Of a stretch of DNA of 64,000 nt, positions 45,862 to 55,692 are shown piece after piece. Below the pieces are notes generated by a model. That model was not told the DNA's origin, searched no databases, and worked only from the letters and a program-made list of their open reading frames with translations. The DNA is from Bacteroidota bacterium. GTDB lineage: Bacteria; Bacteroidota; Ignavibacteria; Kapaibacteriales; UBA2268. Location of the stretch: positions 22,249 through 86,248 of the forward strand of contig JAJXYC010000008.1 of the NCBI GenBank assembly GCA_021780815.1, in the 5' to 3' direction. How positions within the stretch are numbered: position 1 is the first letter of the stretch; each line of letters opens with the position of its first letter. A program made the position numbers and the translations under genes.

Positions 45862-47808
45862 ATGAAAATCCTTTTTACAATGTTTGGCTGGAATGAATTT
45901 GGAGGTGGAACTACTTTCCCAAAAACTTTAGCCAAATCTCTTCTTAAAAAAGGTTACGAAGTAGGTGTGTTTTTTGCCGCCGGGAAACATAATTTGCTTG
46001 ATATGCCGTATTACCTCGAAGATAAAATTGATAAGGGTATCAATTTATTTGGAGTATATAACCGACCAACCACTTTTCTCGACGAAGCTAATCCTAAACG
46101 TGAAGTTTATGATGAAAGAGTGATTCAACTTTTTAAATTTGCCGTTTCCAAATTTCAGCCCGATTTAATTCATTTTCATAATTTCCTCGGATTATCATTT
46201 GGCATTGCTGATGTTGCCAAATCTTTTAATATTCCAACTTTATTTACTCCGCATAATTACCATTTGATTGATCCAAAACTTTATCTAATTTATCTTCAAG
46301 ATAATGTGCCAATTAAATGGAACAATGTGGATTTATTATCTAATTCGCCTTTAATTAAACTTTATCCAGACAAAATTATAGATTATAAGATTAGACAAGC
46401 AAAAGCAAAAGAATTAATTACGGATAAACTTGATTATTTATTATGTATTTCTACAAACCAAGCAAAAATTTTTAATGATTTTTCTGAAAATAAAACAAAT
46501 AATATTATAATTTTAAATCAAATATCTGAAATTTGCCAAAACATTAACCAAAATGAACATAATTATGAGATAAATGAACCATTAAAAATTGGATATTTAG
46601 GCTCTTTAAGTATTTTAAAAGGTATTAATATTCTTTTTCAAACTGCCGAACTTTTGAAAACCCAGCCTATTGAATTCCATCTATTTGGTAACGATGCTTC
46701 AAATTATTTTACACAAATTTCAAATGCTTTTCCAGAGGCAAAAGTAATATATCGTGGGAAATACAGACCTGATGAATTGGCTCAAATTGCAAAAACAGTT
46801 CATTTAACTTTTCTTCCAATAATTTCGAATGAAGGCGGACCACTTGTTGCTGTTGAATCGATTGCTTTGGGATTACCAGTTGTTGCTTCTTATATCGGCG
46901 GGATTCCAGATTATATAATAAATGATTTTAATGGCTTTTTAATTAATTCACCCGACCCTATTGAATTTTATAAACTATTTCTCGAAATTTTACATAGTCC
47001 AGAAAAACTTAATTCTATTTATAAAAATACATTTTTACCAGTTAATTATAATGATTATTTAAATCAATTAATTTTAATTTATAATTCTGCACTTGAAAGA
47101 AGAAAAGACAAAATAAATAATTTCAACTTTGTTATGAAGAATTTTTATAATAGTTCAGAAGAAAACGAAAAAAAAGAAGAACCCTGCGATGTGCTTATAA
47201 CTGATGAAGTTCAAAATACAACTTTCACATTAGATGAATTGGCTGAATTAGTTAATATGGACACAAATCAAGAAGGAATAGAAACAAAAACGGATTTAAA
47301 TCAAAGTAAAAGTAAAATCCCAACCCCATTATTACTCCATTTAGGTAGCCAGCAATTAATTTTGGAAGGCTTCCATAATTTAGATGCTCAACCAAAGTCA
47401 ATCAATGAAATTAAAGCCGATGTCAGCAATTTACCATATAATAACGAAGCAGCAGATTTAATTTATGCAGTAAATTTGCTGCAAGTTTTTAATCATCGAA
47501 AAATCCAAAAAGTATTAGATGAATGGGCCCGAGTTTTAAAAAAAGGCGGATTATTGATTTTAACTATTCCGAATATGAAACACATCTTGAAGTTATATCA
47601 AGACAACCAAATTTCTTGGGAAACAACAAATTTGTTTCTATTTGGAAAGCAACAAGACAATTATGATCATTATTATAATGGCTTCGATAAAGATTCAATA
47701 ATTGACCACTTAGCTAAAAGCGGATTTCAAATCTTGGAAATTCAAGAATTAATCGACGAAACATTAAACAATATGCCAATAATATATCTACGTTCTGCTA
47801 AGAATTAA
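45862..47808 (+). CDS. GT4 glycosyltransferase fused to a SAM-dependent methyltransferase
   Basis: 648 residues in two parts joined by an acidic linker. Residues 1-410 are a GT-B fold glycosyltransferase of family 4: 'DLIHFHNFLGLSFGIADVAK', 'LKIGYLGSLSILKGINILFQ' and the E-x7-E nucleotide-sugar motif 'EGGPLVAVESIALGLPVV'. Residues about 480-648 are a Methyltransf_11 domain, with a hydrophobic start 'LLLHLGSQQLILEGFHNLD', 'DVSNLPYNNEAADLIYAVNL' and 'EWARVLKKGGLLILTIPN'. The AdoMet motif I lacks the usual GxGxG (it reads 'HLGSQQ'), as in short capsular-polysaccharide methylases. Likely modifies surface glycans. Overlaps anmK by 4 bp. Confidence 0.9.
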   Translation: MKILFTMFGWNEFGGGTTFPKTLAKSLLKKGYEVGVFFAAGKHNLLDMPYYLEDKIDKGINLFGVYNRPTTFLDEANPKREVYDERVIQLFKFAVSKFQPDLIHFHNFLGLSFGIADVAKSFNIPTLFTPHNYHLIDPKLYLIYLQDNVPIKWNNVDLLSNSPLIKLYPDKIIDYKIRQAKAKELITDKLDYLLCISTNQAKIFNDFSENKTNNIIILNQISEICQNINQNEHNYEINEPLKIGYLGSLSILKGINILFQTAELLKTQPIEFHLFGNDASNYFTQISNAFPEAKVIYRGKYRPDELAQIAKTVHLTFLPIISNEGGPLVAVESIALGLPVVASYIGGIPDYIINDFNGFLINSPDPIEFYKLFLEILHSPEKLNSIYKNTFLPVNYNDYLNQLILIYNSALERRKDKINNFNFVMKNFYNSSEENEKKEEPCDVLITDEVQNTTFTLDELAELVNMDTNQEGIETKTDLNQSKSKIPTPLLLHLGSQQLILEGFHNLDAQPKSINEIKADVSNLPYNNEAADLIYAVNLLQVFNHRKIQKVLDEWARVLKKGGLLILTIPNMKHILKLYQDNQISWETTNLFLFGKQQDNYDHYYNGFDKDSIIDHLAKSGFQILEIQELIDETLNNMPIIYLRSAKN

Positions 47809-48965
47809 ATAGCTAAAACTCCTAAAATTGTTGAGTGGGAAGCACCTGTTGCATTTGGAATATTTCCATTTTTTTCATTTAAAAACAGCCAGCCTAAAAA
47901 TGCAAAAGCAACGGATTCTTTTGACTGTGAAGTAATTCCATATTTTTCAATTCCAACAAATTCCGAATCGAACAAATTATGCTTTAATCTCTCCATTAAA
48001 AATAAATTTTTAGAACCACCACCAGAAACTATAACCCGTGATTGCGGTTCAGCAAATTTTCTTATGCTTATTTCAATTGATTTTGCTGTCAATTCTGTCA
48101 ATGTTCTCATTAAATCTAATTCATTAACTTTATAGTTTAACTTCTGTAAAGCATTGTCTATAAATTGATAATTGAATTTTTCACGTCCTGTCGATTTTGG
48201 TGGCTCTAATTCAAAGTATTCATCAGATAGTAAAATTTGCAGTAATTTATTATCCAATTTTCCATTACGAGCATTTAATCCATTTGTATCAAAATTTTGT
48301 CCAAAAAATTTATTCGCATAAAAATCAATCAAAGTATTTGCAGGTCCACAATCAAAAGCAATTACATCGGATAAATCAGCATTTTTTGGCAAATAAGTTA
48401 AATTAGCGATACCTCCAAGATTTAAAGCAATTATTGGGGCATCTGGATTTCTAAAAAGGTAATAATCAAATATTGGCACAAGAGGAGCACCTTGACCTTT
48501 TAAAGCAATATCTCCACTACGAAAATCTCCTACCACAGGAAGACCTGTTAATTTTGCCAATGCTGATAAATTCAAAGATTGGAATGATGATGAAACATAT
48601 TTATCTAAAAACATCTCGGCTTTTGGGTTATGCCACAAAGTTTGTCCATGAACCGAAATAAAATCAATCTTACTCTTTGCAATACCTGTATCCTTTATAA
48701 ATTGCTCTATATATTCAGCAAATACTTGAGATAAGTAATAATTTAATTGAGAAATTTCTTTAACCTTGCTCTCCTTTGCGATTATCTCGTTAATTTTTTC
48801 TGAATACAAAGCAGAAAATTTATAGGATTGAAAGGAAATTAAATTAATTACTGGTTCTGCAATATCATGAATTTCTATTAAGGAAATATCTATTGCATCA
48901 CAAGATGTTCCTGTCATTATACCAATTCCCAAAAAAATATTTTTTTGAAAATTAAAAAAATTCAT
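47805..48965 (-). CDS. anmK: Anhydro-N-acetylmuramic acid kinase
   Basis: Converts 1,6-anhydro-MurNAc released from peptidoglycan to MurNAc-6-phosphate in cell-wall recycling. 386 residues, normal. Signature blocks: 'GIMTGTSCDAIDISLIEI', 'VHGQTLWHNP', 'GDFRSGDIALKGQGAPLVP', 'ALNLGGIANLTYLP', 'FDCGPANTLID' and 'RVIVSGGGSKN'. It fits with the M15 peptidase and RlpA-like protein in this window. The 3' end overlaps the convergent glycosyltransferase by 4 bp. A TAATTTTG (-7 type) lies at 48993-48986 on its strand. Confidence 0.96.
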   Translation of the reverse strand: MNFFNFQKNIFLGIGIMTGTSCDAIDISLIEIHDIAEPVINLISFQSYKFSALYSEKINEIIAKESKVKEISQLNYYLSQVFAEYIEQFIKDTGIAKSKIDFISVHGQTLWHNPKAEMFLDKYVSSSFQSLNLSALAKLTGLPVVGDFRSGDIALKGQGAPLVPIFDYYLFRNPDAPIIALNLGGIANLTYLPKNADLSDVIAFDCGPANTLIDFYANKFFGQNFDTNGLNARNGKLDNKLLQILLSDEYFELEPPKSTGREKFNYQFIDNALQKLNYKVNELDLMRTLTELTAKSIEISIRKFAEPQSRVIVSGGGSKNLFLMERLKHNLFDSEFVGIEKYGITSQSKESVAFAFLGWLFLNEKNGNIPNATGASHSTILGVLAI

Positions 48966-49096
48966 AATTTATATTTTTTTTTAAACAAAATTACCATTAT
49001 TTTTACAATAAATTGTATATTTGTATGTCTAAAAATTTACACACTGTAATATTATGTTTTCAGTGGGTTTAATATAAGAAAAAAGGAGATAATATA

Positions 49097-49813
49097 ATGA
49101 TTTTCGCAGTATTAGTTGGAATTATAATTGGATTCGTCCTTGCAATTCCACCGGGACCTGTCAGTGTCTCAGCTGCAAAATTATCAGCATTTTCCACTAA
49201 AAAAAACGCTCTTTTGTTCATCTATGCCTCAAGCACTGTCGATTTTTTATCTGCTTTATCGGCAATATTTGCAGCAACAGCTATTTCAAAGGCAATTAGT
49301 TCTTTTATACAAGTGCATATCTTGTTTACTAATATTATCCAAATTTTGGTAGTTGCCTCATTTATTCTTTTTGGAATTATTAGTTTAATAAGAAGTAAAA
49401 AATACAATATCCAAGATTTTGGCACTGCTCCTACATTGCACTTCCTAGATAAAATTTCACACAAAGGTCCATTCTTTTTTGGACTTGCCATTGCTTTATC
49501 TAATTTAGCAAACCCAACTTTTCTGCCTTCATTAGGTTATATTTCTTTGCAAGTCGAATCTATAAATTTCTTTACTTTGGATTTCTTAAATAAAATTTTA
49601 TTTTCTTTGGGCTTTGGATTTGGAAACTTCCTTTGGTTATATTTAATGACTTTGATAATTGCTTTAAATAAACATAGAATTACTGAATCTTTCCAAAAAC
49701 GATTACAACAATTCGTTGGAATAACTTTTATTAGCTTTGGTACTTTACTCGGCTATCGGCTATTCCAAATTATTCATTGGCAAGATATTATCAGAATAAT
49801 TCTTGCCATATAA
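49097..49813 (+). CDS. LysE-family exporter
   Basis: 238 residues with about six membrane helices. The N-terminal signature 'GIIIGFVLAIPPGPVSVSA' is that of LysE/RhtB amino-acid exporters, and 'GLAIALSNLANPTFLPSLGY' matches the conserved mid-protein helix. Substrate unknown; the family exports amino acids and related small molecules. A strong SD (AAAAGGAGAT, 49081-49090) precedes the ATG, and a TATATTTG -7 type element lies at 49016-49023. Confidence 0.9.
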   Translation: MIFAVLVGIIIGFVLAIPPGPVSVSAAKLSAFSTKKNALLFIYASSTVDFLSALSAIFAATAISKAISSFIQVHILFTNIIQILVVASFILFGIISLIRSKKYNIQDFGTAPTLHFLDKISHKGPFFFGLAIALSNLANPTFLPSLGYISLQVESINFFTLDFLNKILFSLGFGFGNFLWLYLMTLIIALNKHRITESFQKRLQQFVGITFISFGTLLGYRLFQIIHWQDIIRIILAI

Positions 49814-50016
49814 ATTTATTTTAGGAATATAGAAACACCCCTTGCCACTCAAAAAAACTCTAATAATTTTGGGATAGAAAGGAAATCACGTCTTCCCCGT
49901 GCGAAAAATCTATATTTTTATAAAGTTTTCTACTTTATCTTCAAAGTTTATAAAACATAATCTTACAAGTAATATTAAAATATAAATTTTTATTTTCTCC
50001 TAATTTTAAATTTGAT

Positions 50017-51555
50017 TTATTCCCACTCGATTGTTCCAGGTGGTTTGCTGGTGATGTCGTAAACTACACGGTTAATTCCTTTTACCTCGTTAATAATTCT
50101 GCTGCTCATTTTTGAAAGGACATCGTAAGGCATTGGGAACCAATCGGCTGTCATTCCGTCAACACTTGTAACAGCACGTAAAACACAAGTGCTTTCGTAA
50201 GTTCGTTCATCTCCCATAACTCCAACGCTTTGAATTGGGAGCAATACTGCAAACGCTTGCCAAATATCATCATAAAGCCCTGCATTACGAATTTCTTCAA
50301 TATAAATCGCATCGGCTTTCTGCAAAATCTCAATTCTTTCTTTGGTGATTTCGCCTAAAATACGAATTGCAAGTCCAGGTCCCGGAAATGGATGACGCTT
50401 CACAAACCAATCAGGCACTCCAAGTTCTCGTCCAACTTCACGCACTTCATCTTTGAAAAGTTCACGGAATGGCTCAATCAATTTAATTCCCATTTTTTCG
50501 GGCAAACCACCTACATTATGATGGGATTTAATAACAACAGAAGGACCTTTTACAGAAACTGATTCAATCACGTCAGGATAAAGTGTCCCTTGTGCAAGCC
50601 ATTTTGCATTATTGAAATTTTTCGCACTTATTTCGAATAAATCAATAAATGATTTCCCGATAATTTTTCTCTTTTGCTCTGGATCTTTCACTCGGTCAAG
50701 TCTTCCGAGAAAAGTTGCGGAACCATCAATTAGTTCAACAGACATATTGAAATGTTTATCGAAAAGTTCCATTAATTTGTGGCTTTCGTTTAATCGCATT
50801 AATCCAGTATCAATGTGAATACAATGCAATTTATCACCAATAGATTTATGCAGCAAAACAGCCAAAACAGTTGAATCAACCCCACCAGACAATGCACAAA
50901 TAACTTCATCGTTGCCGACAGTTTGCTGAATTTGCTTTATTGCAGTTTCAACAAATGAATGAGCATTCCAAGACCCTTTACAATCACAAATATTTCTCAC
51001 GAAATTTTCAAGAATTTTTTTCCCATCAGTTGTATGGTGAACTTCAGGGTGGAATTGAACACCATAAATTTTCTTTTCAGCGTTTTGGATTGCCGCAATA
51101 GGAGAATTATCTGTATAAGCAATCACTTCAAATCCAGTTGGAAATTGCTTTAAAGAATCTCCATGGCTCATCCAAACTTGCATTGAGCTAAGTCCTTTCA
51201 AAAGTTCATTCTCCTTTGAAATAATCAAATTTGCCCTACCGTATTCTCTACGAGCCGATTTATCTACAATTCCATCGTTAAGATATGCTATTAATTGCAA
51301 GCCGTAGCAAATCCCCAAAACAGGAATTCCTAAATTAAAAATATCTTTAAAAGGATAAGGAGATTCTTCGGCATAAACACTATTAGGACCACCAGAAAGG
51401 ATAATCCCTTTTGGGGCAAGTTCAAGCAGTTTTTCCTTTGTAATATTAAATGGATAAATTTCGGCATAAACACCTATTTCACGCACTTTCCTTGCAATAA
51501 TCTGAGTATATTGCGACCCAAAATCAAGTATAATTATTTTCTCTATTGTTATCAT
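50017..51555 (-). CDS. guaA: GMP synthase (glutamine-hydrolysing)
   Basis: Converts XMP to GMP. 512 residues, normal. Class I glutaminase domain (1-190): '[17 protein letters not shown]', 'GICYGLQL' with the catalytic Cys and 'FHPEVHHT'. ATP-pyrophosphatase domain: '[14 protein letters not shown]' (PP loop). C-terminal dimerisation domain ends '[14 protein letters not shown]', the invariant end of GuaA. A TAATTTTG (-7 type) lies at 51586-51579 on its strand, without a matching -33. No purine riboswitch fold is evident in the short leader. Confidence 0.99.
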   Translation of the reverse strand: MITIEKIIILDFGSQYTQIIARKVREIGVYAEIYPFNITKEKLLELAPKGIILSGGPNSVYAEESPYPFKDIFNLGIPVLGICYGLQLIAYLNDGIVDKSARREYGRANLIISKENELLKGLSSMQVWMSHGDSLKQFPTGFEVIAYTDNSPIAAIQNAEKKIYGVQFHPEVHHTTDGKKILENFVRNICDCKGSWNAHSFVETAIKQIQQTVGNDEVICALSGGVDSTVLAVLLHKSIGDKLHCIHIDTGLMRLNESHKLMELFDKHFNMSVELIDGSATFLGRLDRVKDPEQKRKIIGKSFIDLFEISAKNFNNAKWLAQGTLYPDVIESVSVKGPSVVIKSHHNVGGLPEKMGIKLIEPFRELFKDEVREVGRELGVPDWFVKRHPFPGPGLAIRILGEITKERIEILQKADAIYIEEIRNAGLYDDIWQAFAVLLPIQSVGVMGDERTYESTCVLRAVTSVDGMTADWFPMPYDVLSKMSSRIINEVKGINRVVYDITSKPPGTIEWE

Positions 51556-51658
51556 AGAATTTAAATTTTAATAAAAAACAAAATTAAAAATAAAAAAACA
51601 TTTAAAACATTTCAATCTATAAATATTTAACTATATGGGTAAATTAAGTAGAACTAAA

Positions 51659-53299
51659 TTATTGTACTTTTGATTTATTTATAAATTCTTCTGGTAAAAC
51701 TTGATAAAATGCGCTAAGCTGTTTGATTTTCTTTTGTAATTCTTGACAATCAGGTAATTTAGCATTTCTAATTTGAAGTTCTTCAGGAATCTTTAAAACA
51801 ATATTATCGTATAAATCTTCAATTTCATCTTTAGCAATTTGCAACGGAAACGATATGTTATCGTGTAATTCTTGTTTATAATGATTAAGTTCATCAAATT
51901 TATTAAAAATTTTGAATAATTCATCGCTTAATAAATTAATTAAAGCAATTAAATGTTCTGGCTCATAACCTTCTGCAAATCTTCGAATTGAAATTTTTTC
52001 AATAAAATCAATAAATAATTTTCTATCTGTACTTCTAATAGTTTCAGATAAAAGAAGATATATAGCGCTAATATTACAATAATTTTCATTATATGAATAT
52101 TCTTTATATTTATCAAACATTTGATTTGCATCTTTTGAAAAAATGGCATTTAAAATATTAGTTAATATTTGCTCTTTGATTTGTAGCATTTTTTCATAAA
52201 TGACTAAATTTATACGTTTTGAAAATCTTTTAAGAGTTTCAGTATTTCTAATTTTCCACTCATTTGGATGTATCTTGTAATTTTCTATTAAAAATAATAA
52301 TCGTCTTTGCAAATACAATCTTGGAGTAGGTTCCCAATCAAGCATTTCCCTTGTTAAATGCGCATCAACTTGTAATTTTTTATCTAAATATTTAATCATC
52401 CATATTCTTTCAATGGCTTGCTCGGAGTTAGATGCAAAAATATTCAAAGCTTTTTTAAGAAATAAACCAGGCAAAACTAACAATTTAGGTAATAATTTAG
52501 GTTTAATTTTATAACCATAAAAATAACGTGTAGCAATTTCGAAAATCTCTTTTTGTGAAACGGGGTTATCTGGACTTATCAAAAAAGTATTGAACGAAGG
52601 TATTACTTCAGTTTTATCAAAAACTTTTGCAATGGCAGAAATAATATCTTTGATATGGATGTAAGTTATAGCTGACATTCCTTTTCCAGCTATAAACTTT
52701 GATTCTAATTTATTTGATAACCAACTTAGGATAAGCATATTTAATGGTGCGTACTCGCACCAATCACTAAAAACAGCGGCAAATCTTAAAATTGTGCAAG
52801 GGAAATATTGAGAAAATTCTTTACATAATAATTCCCCTTGTTTTTTACTTCGGGCATAATGAAAGGAAGCATCAGATGGCGTTTGTTCAGTTATTTGTTC
52901 ATTCCCCTCAGGAAAGTTGCAAGCAACAAGTGAACTTGCAAAAATAAATCGCTTCACTCCTATATCTTTTGTAAATTCTAAAATATTTTTAGTTCCTTCT
53001 ACATTAATTTTTTCATAAGCTGGATTATCTTGGTAAGTATAATCATAATATGCCGCAAGGTGAATCACAAAATCTGCACCACCTTGCTTTTGAATGTATC
53101 TTCTTGCCGTTTGCAGAATGCTTTTATTGGTGATGTCGCATTGTAACCAATGTAAATTGTCGTGAAATAAAACACCAGCCTGATTTCTTGACCTTCTTGC
53201 TATTGCAAATATTTTATAATTTTCAATTAATGCACTAATTAAATATTTTCCAATAAAACCACTTGCTCCTGTTATGATTATTGCAGACTGATTTTCCAT
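51659..53299 (-). CDS. NAD-dependent epimerase/dehydratase-like protein with long C-terminal extension
   Basis: 546 residues. The N-terminal ~300 form an extended SDR: 'IITGASGFIGKYLISAL' (GxxGxxG), 'VIHLAAYYDY', 'FIFASSLVA' and catalytic 'YARSK' (YxxxK). The rest (about 345-546) is a helical, Lys/Glu-rich domain with no recognised family; such an extension is not standard for sugar epimerases. Relatives act on nucleotide sugars, hydroxysteroid-like lipids or dihydroflavonols. A small membrane protein gene ends 17 bp before its start, so they are probably co-transcribed. Confidence 0.85.
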   Translation of the reverse strand: MENQSAIIITGASGFIGKYLISALIENYKIFAIARRSRNQAGVLFHDNLHWLQCDITNKSILQTARRYIQKQGGADFVIHLAAYYDYTYQDNPAYEKINVEGTKNILEFTKDIGVKRFIFASSLVACNFPEGNEQITEQTPSDASFHYARSKKQGELLCKEFSQYFPCTILRFAAVFSDWCEYAPLNMLILSWLSNKLESKFIAGKGMSAITYIHIKDIISAIAKVFDKTEVIPSFNTFLISPDNPVSQKEIFEIATRYFYGYKIKPKLLPKLLVLPGLFLKKALNIFASNSEQAIERIWMIKYLDKKLQVDAHLTREMLDWEPTPRLYLQRRLLFLIENYKIHPNEWKIRNTETLKRFSKRINLVIYEKMLQIKEQILTNILNAIFSKDANQMFDKYKEYSYNENYCNISAIYLLLSETIRSTDRKLFIDFIEKISIRRFAEGYEPEHLIALINLLSDELFKIFNKFDELNHYKQELHDNISFPLQIAKDEIEDLYDNIVLKIPEELQIRNAKLPDCQELQKKIKQLSAFYQVLPEEFINKSKVQ

Positions 53300-53316
53300 T
53301 TGATTTTCCTCTTCTA

Positions 53317-53712
53317 TTATTCTTGTTGAATCTCTTTACTTTGTACTTTATAAAAATAATACATAATTAAAAAAATAATTAAATCTACAAAACCTGAAAA
53401 AAACAAAATATAGGAAAAAGAAACAACAATTAAGTATGTAAATAAAAAAATTGAAGCACAAAATTTAACAAAAATTGAAAATATGAATAGTTGTCTATAT
53501 TTTTCAATATTATAACCTGATAAAAAGTAAGCAGTTGCCATTATTATATGGAATACACCACCTTGAGTTTGAAAAAACTGTTCCTGCGATGGCGAAAATC
53601 CTAAAAGAAGTCTCAATTGATTAGTTACTACTATTAATCCTATTCCTACAACAAAAGAATGTAATGCAGTTAAATACAAAAATAATCTTAATATAGAACT
53701 TTTATTTTTCAT
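53317..53712 (-). CDS. Small four-helix membrane protein
   Basis: 131 residues with four hydrophobic helices (about 10-32, 48-65, 72-92, 98-120). The line-up 'LFLYLTALHSFVVGIGLIVV', 'FFQTQGGVFHIIMATAYFL' recalls small membrane proteins of the BphX/DoxX-like kind, but no family call is safe. It leads the unit with the epimerase-like gene. About 300 bp of AT-rich sequence without a clear signal separate it from the next gene upstream. Confidence 0.65.
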   Translation of the reverse strand: MKNKSSILRLFLYLTALHSFVVGIGLIVVTNQLRLLLGFSPSQEQFFQTQGGVFHIIMATAYFLSGYNIEKYRQLFIFSIFVKFCASIFLFTYLIVVSFSYILFFSGFVDLIIFLIMYYFYKVQSKEIQQE

Positions 53713-54010
53713 CGTTATATATTGTATATTTATAATTATTGTATTATCTTCAATTTCTCTTTTTTGGTAAGACGATATTTCGAATATTTATTACATATTG
53801 GAAAATACCTGCTAATTAATATTGAATATTATCAGTTCTAATTTTAATTTCGTCGTGAAAGAGATGATAAGAATCAAATTAATTTGTTCAAGTAAGATAG
53901 CAAATTAAAGAAAAAAAATGTTTTTTCTACAATTTCTGAATATTTGATTTTAATTGAGAAGTGTAAATGCTTATATGTTGCGATTATTGCTTGTTACAAA
54001 AGCACATAAG

Positions 54011-55105
54011 TTAACCCAGAGCTAATTCATATTCTAATAATAGAGATTGAATTAATTCTTTTACTGTGATAATTTTATCAATCAAATAAGCATTAGCACC
54101 GGCAAAAGCAAAGCCAAAATTGAATCTACCTTTTTTAGCATTTGTTAAAGCTAATGCTATGCAATAAGGGGCATTTTGATAATCGCAAGGTTTAAGGCAG
54201 TGATAAGGACAACTTACAGGTTCTTTTTTGCCATTATTAAATTCGTCAATAAATTTGTTTTTGATAGCTCTACCGGGCATCCCTACTGGGCTATTTATTA
54301 TTACAATATCATCTTTTCTCGCATTGATGTAAGTTTGCTTGAATTCATTTGATGCATCGCATTCTTCGGTTGCTACAAAACGAGTACCCATTTGAACTCC
54401 GCTAGCACCCAACTGCATAAATTTCAATATATCTTGACCCGTATATATTCCACCTGCGGCTATCACAGGTATTTTCTTCTTAAATTGTTGTTCAAAACTA
54501 TAAACAATCCTTACAACTTCAGGCAATATTTTTTCAAGTTTAAAGCTATCATCATCTATTTCACTTTTTTTATACCCAAGATGTCCACCAGCTAAAGGAC
54601 CTTCTACAACAACAGCATCAGGAATATAATTATAAAGACGTACCCAATTTTGAAAAATAATTTTAATAGCACGGGCTGAAGAAACTATAGGAGCCACCTT
54701 TGTAGTACTTCTTTTTAGTTTGTCAATAGGGAGGATAGTTGGATCCTTTAACGGTAACCCTGCCCCAAGAAATATAATATCTGCCCCTTCTTCTACGGCA
54801 GTTAAACAAAGTTCATTATAATCCGTAAGCGCTAACATTATATTTACACCAATTGCCCCTTTGGTTGCTTCACGAGCTTGCCTTATTTCCTTTCTAAGAG
54901 CTCTTATATTGGCTTCTTTTGGATTTGTTCCAAAATCTGGCTCGAACATACCAATTCCCGCTGTGGCTATTACACCAATGCCACCTTCATTCGCTACTGC
55001 TGAGGCTAATCCAGAAAGAGAAATTCCAACTCCCATTCCCCCTTGTATAATAGGCACTTTTACCTCTAAATTCCCAATTTTTAAAGTTGGAATTCTCAAA
55101 ACCAT
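54011..55105 (-). CDS. Nitronate monooxygenase / enoyl-ACP reductase II-like flavoprotein
   Basis: 364 residues, TIM-barrel FMN enzyme of the NPD family. Motifs: 'PIIQGGMGVGISLSGLASAV', 'VVVEGPLAGGHLGYK' with the active-site His, 'IPVIAAGGIYTGQDILKFM' and 'GVQMGTRFVATEE'. The C-terminal 'CPYHCLKPC' and 'APYCIALAL' Cys cluster is common in the anaerobe-type NPD/FabK-like branch. Function could be nitronate oxidation or a fatty-acid enoyl reductase; the sequence does not decide. Confidence 0.88.
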   Translation of the reverse strand: MVLRIPTLKIGNLEVKVPIIQGGMGVGISLSGLASAVANEGGIGVIATAGIGMFEPDFGTNPKEANIRALRKEIRQAREATKGAIGVNIMLALTDYNELCLTAVEEGADIIFLGAGLPLKDPTILPIDKLKRSTTKVAPIVSSARAIKIIFQNWVRLYNYIPDAVVVEGPLAGGHLGYKKSEIDDDSFKLEKILPEVVRIVYSFEQQFKKKIPVIAAGGIYTGQDILKFMQLGASGVQMGTRFVATEECDASNEFKQTYINARKDDIVIINSPVGMPGRAIKNKFIDEFNNGKKEPVSCPYHCLKPCDYQNAPYCIALALTNAKKGRFNFGFAFAGANAYLIDKIITVKELIQSLLLEYELALG

Positions 55106-55277
55106 AAAACATTTCCTGTAATATTTGAGTTCAATTTTATTAATCTATATATAAACGAAATTGAACTAATTTAGTCTTTTATGATGATATTATTATTTTT
55201 GCTAATTTACAATTTAAACAACATTTATGCGTAACTAATTTATATTATCCTTTGTTTTATTTTTTTAGAGGTGATTT

Positions 55278-55382
55278 ATGTCTAAAGAACAGAGTCAAAA
55301 AAAAGAAACTAAAAAGAAACCTACAAAAACTTTAATTGAAAAAAGAAAAGAAAAACAAGAGAAAAAACAAAATAAACAATAA
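55278..55382 (+). CDS. 34-residue lysine-rich small protein
   Basis: A short open frame, ATG 55278 to TAA 55382, preceded by a good RBS (AGAGGTGA, 55266-55273; about 5 nt spacing). The protein is Lys/Glu/Gln-rich, about 40 percent Lys, begins 'MSKEQSQKKETKKKPTKTL' and ends 'EKKQNKQ'. It is a likely RNA- or nucleoprotein-binding peptide by composition only. I believe similar short Lys-rich 'ET-KKxP-KTLxEKR' proteins occur in other bacteria, from memory and unverified. It stands alone; a TATTTTTG -7 type element lies at 55194-55201. Confidence 0.6.
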   Translation: MSKEQSQKKETKKKPTKTLIEKRKEKQEKKQNKQ

Positions 55383-55692
55383 GGGTTTCCTTATAGTAAA
55401 GTATTAATTATTTTCAAATAGTAAATGTATTACTGTATAGTGATTTGTTTTAATGCAATTTATTACCAATTTATCTTTTTATGCTTCTCTAGAGGAATAT
55501 TTTTTTATTCGTATAAAAGAGAGGAAGTATAGTTTTTCAGTATGTCCCAAATAGGCAAAGGGAAATAAACAAGAAGAAAATAGACAAAAATGGAATTGTC
55601 ATTCCCCCGAATTTGGTAATCTAAAAACGAGAAAATGACAATAGAAAAATATACTATATCGAATCTGATTAATCCAAGGTTTTACTTTTGCA
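55383..55692. other. 310-bp intergenic stretch with a weak inverted repeat
   Basis: No gene seen. A 9-bp inverted repeat, ATTGTCATT (55595-55603) and AATGACAAT (55634-55642), encloses 30 nt containing CCCCCGAATTTGG. The TGTCATTCCCCCG phrase is more GC-rich than its surroundings and resembles the dispersed intergenic repeats found in several Bacteroidota genomes. The rest is AT-rich and unremarkable. Confidence 0.4.

Noticed and set aside
49860-49900. CACGTCTTCCCCGTG segment as a terminator
   Set aside because: Only a 4-bp stem and no T tract; too weak, though it is GC-richer than its surroundings.
51556-51658. Purine riboswitch ahead of guaA
   Set aside because: The leader is short and AT-rich, without the conserved loop sequences or paired arms.
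55595-55642. 9-bp inverted repeat as a terminator for pepF
   Set aside because: The 30-nt loop and lack of a following T run make this unlikely; reported only as a possible repeat element.
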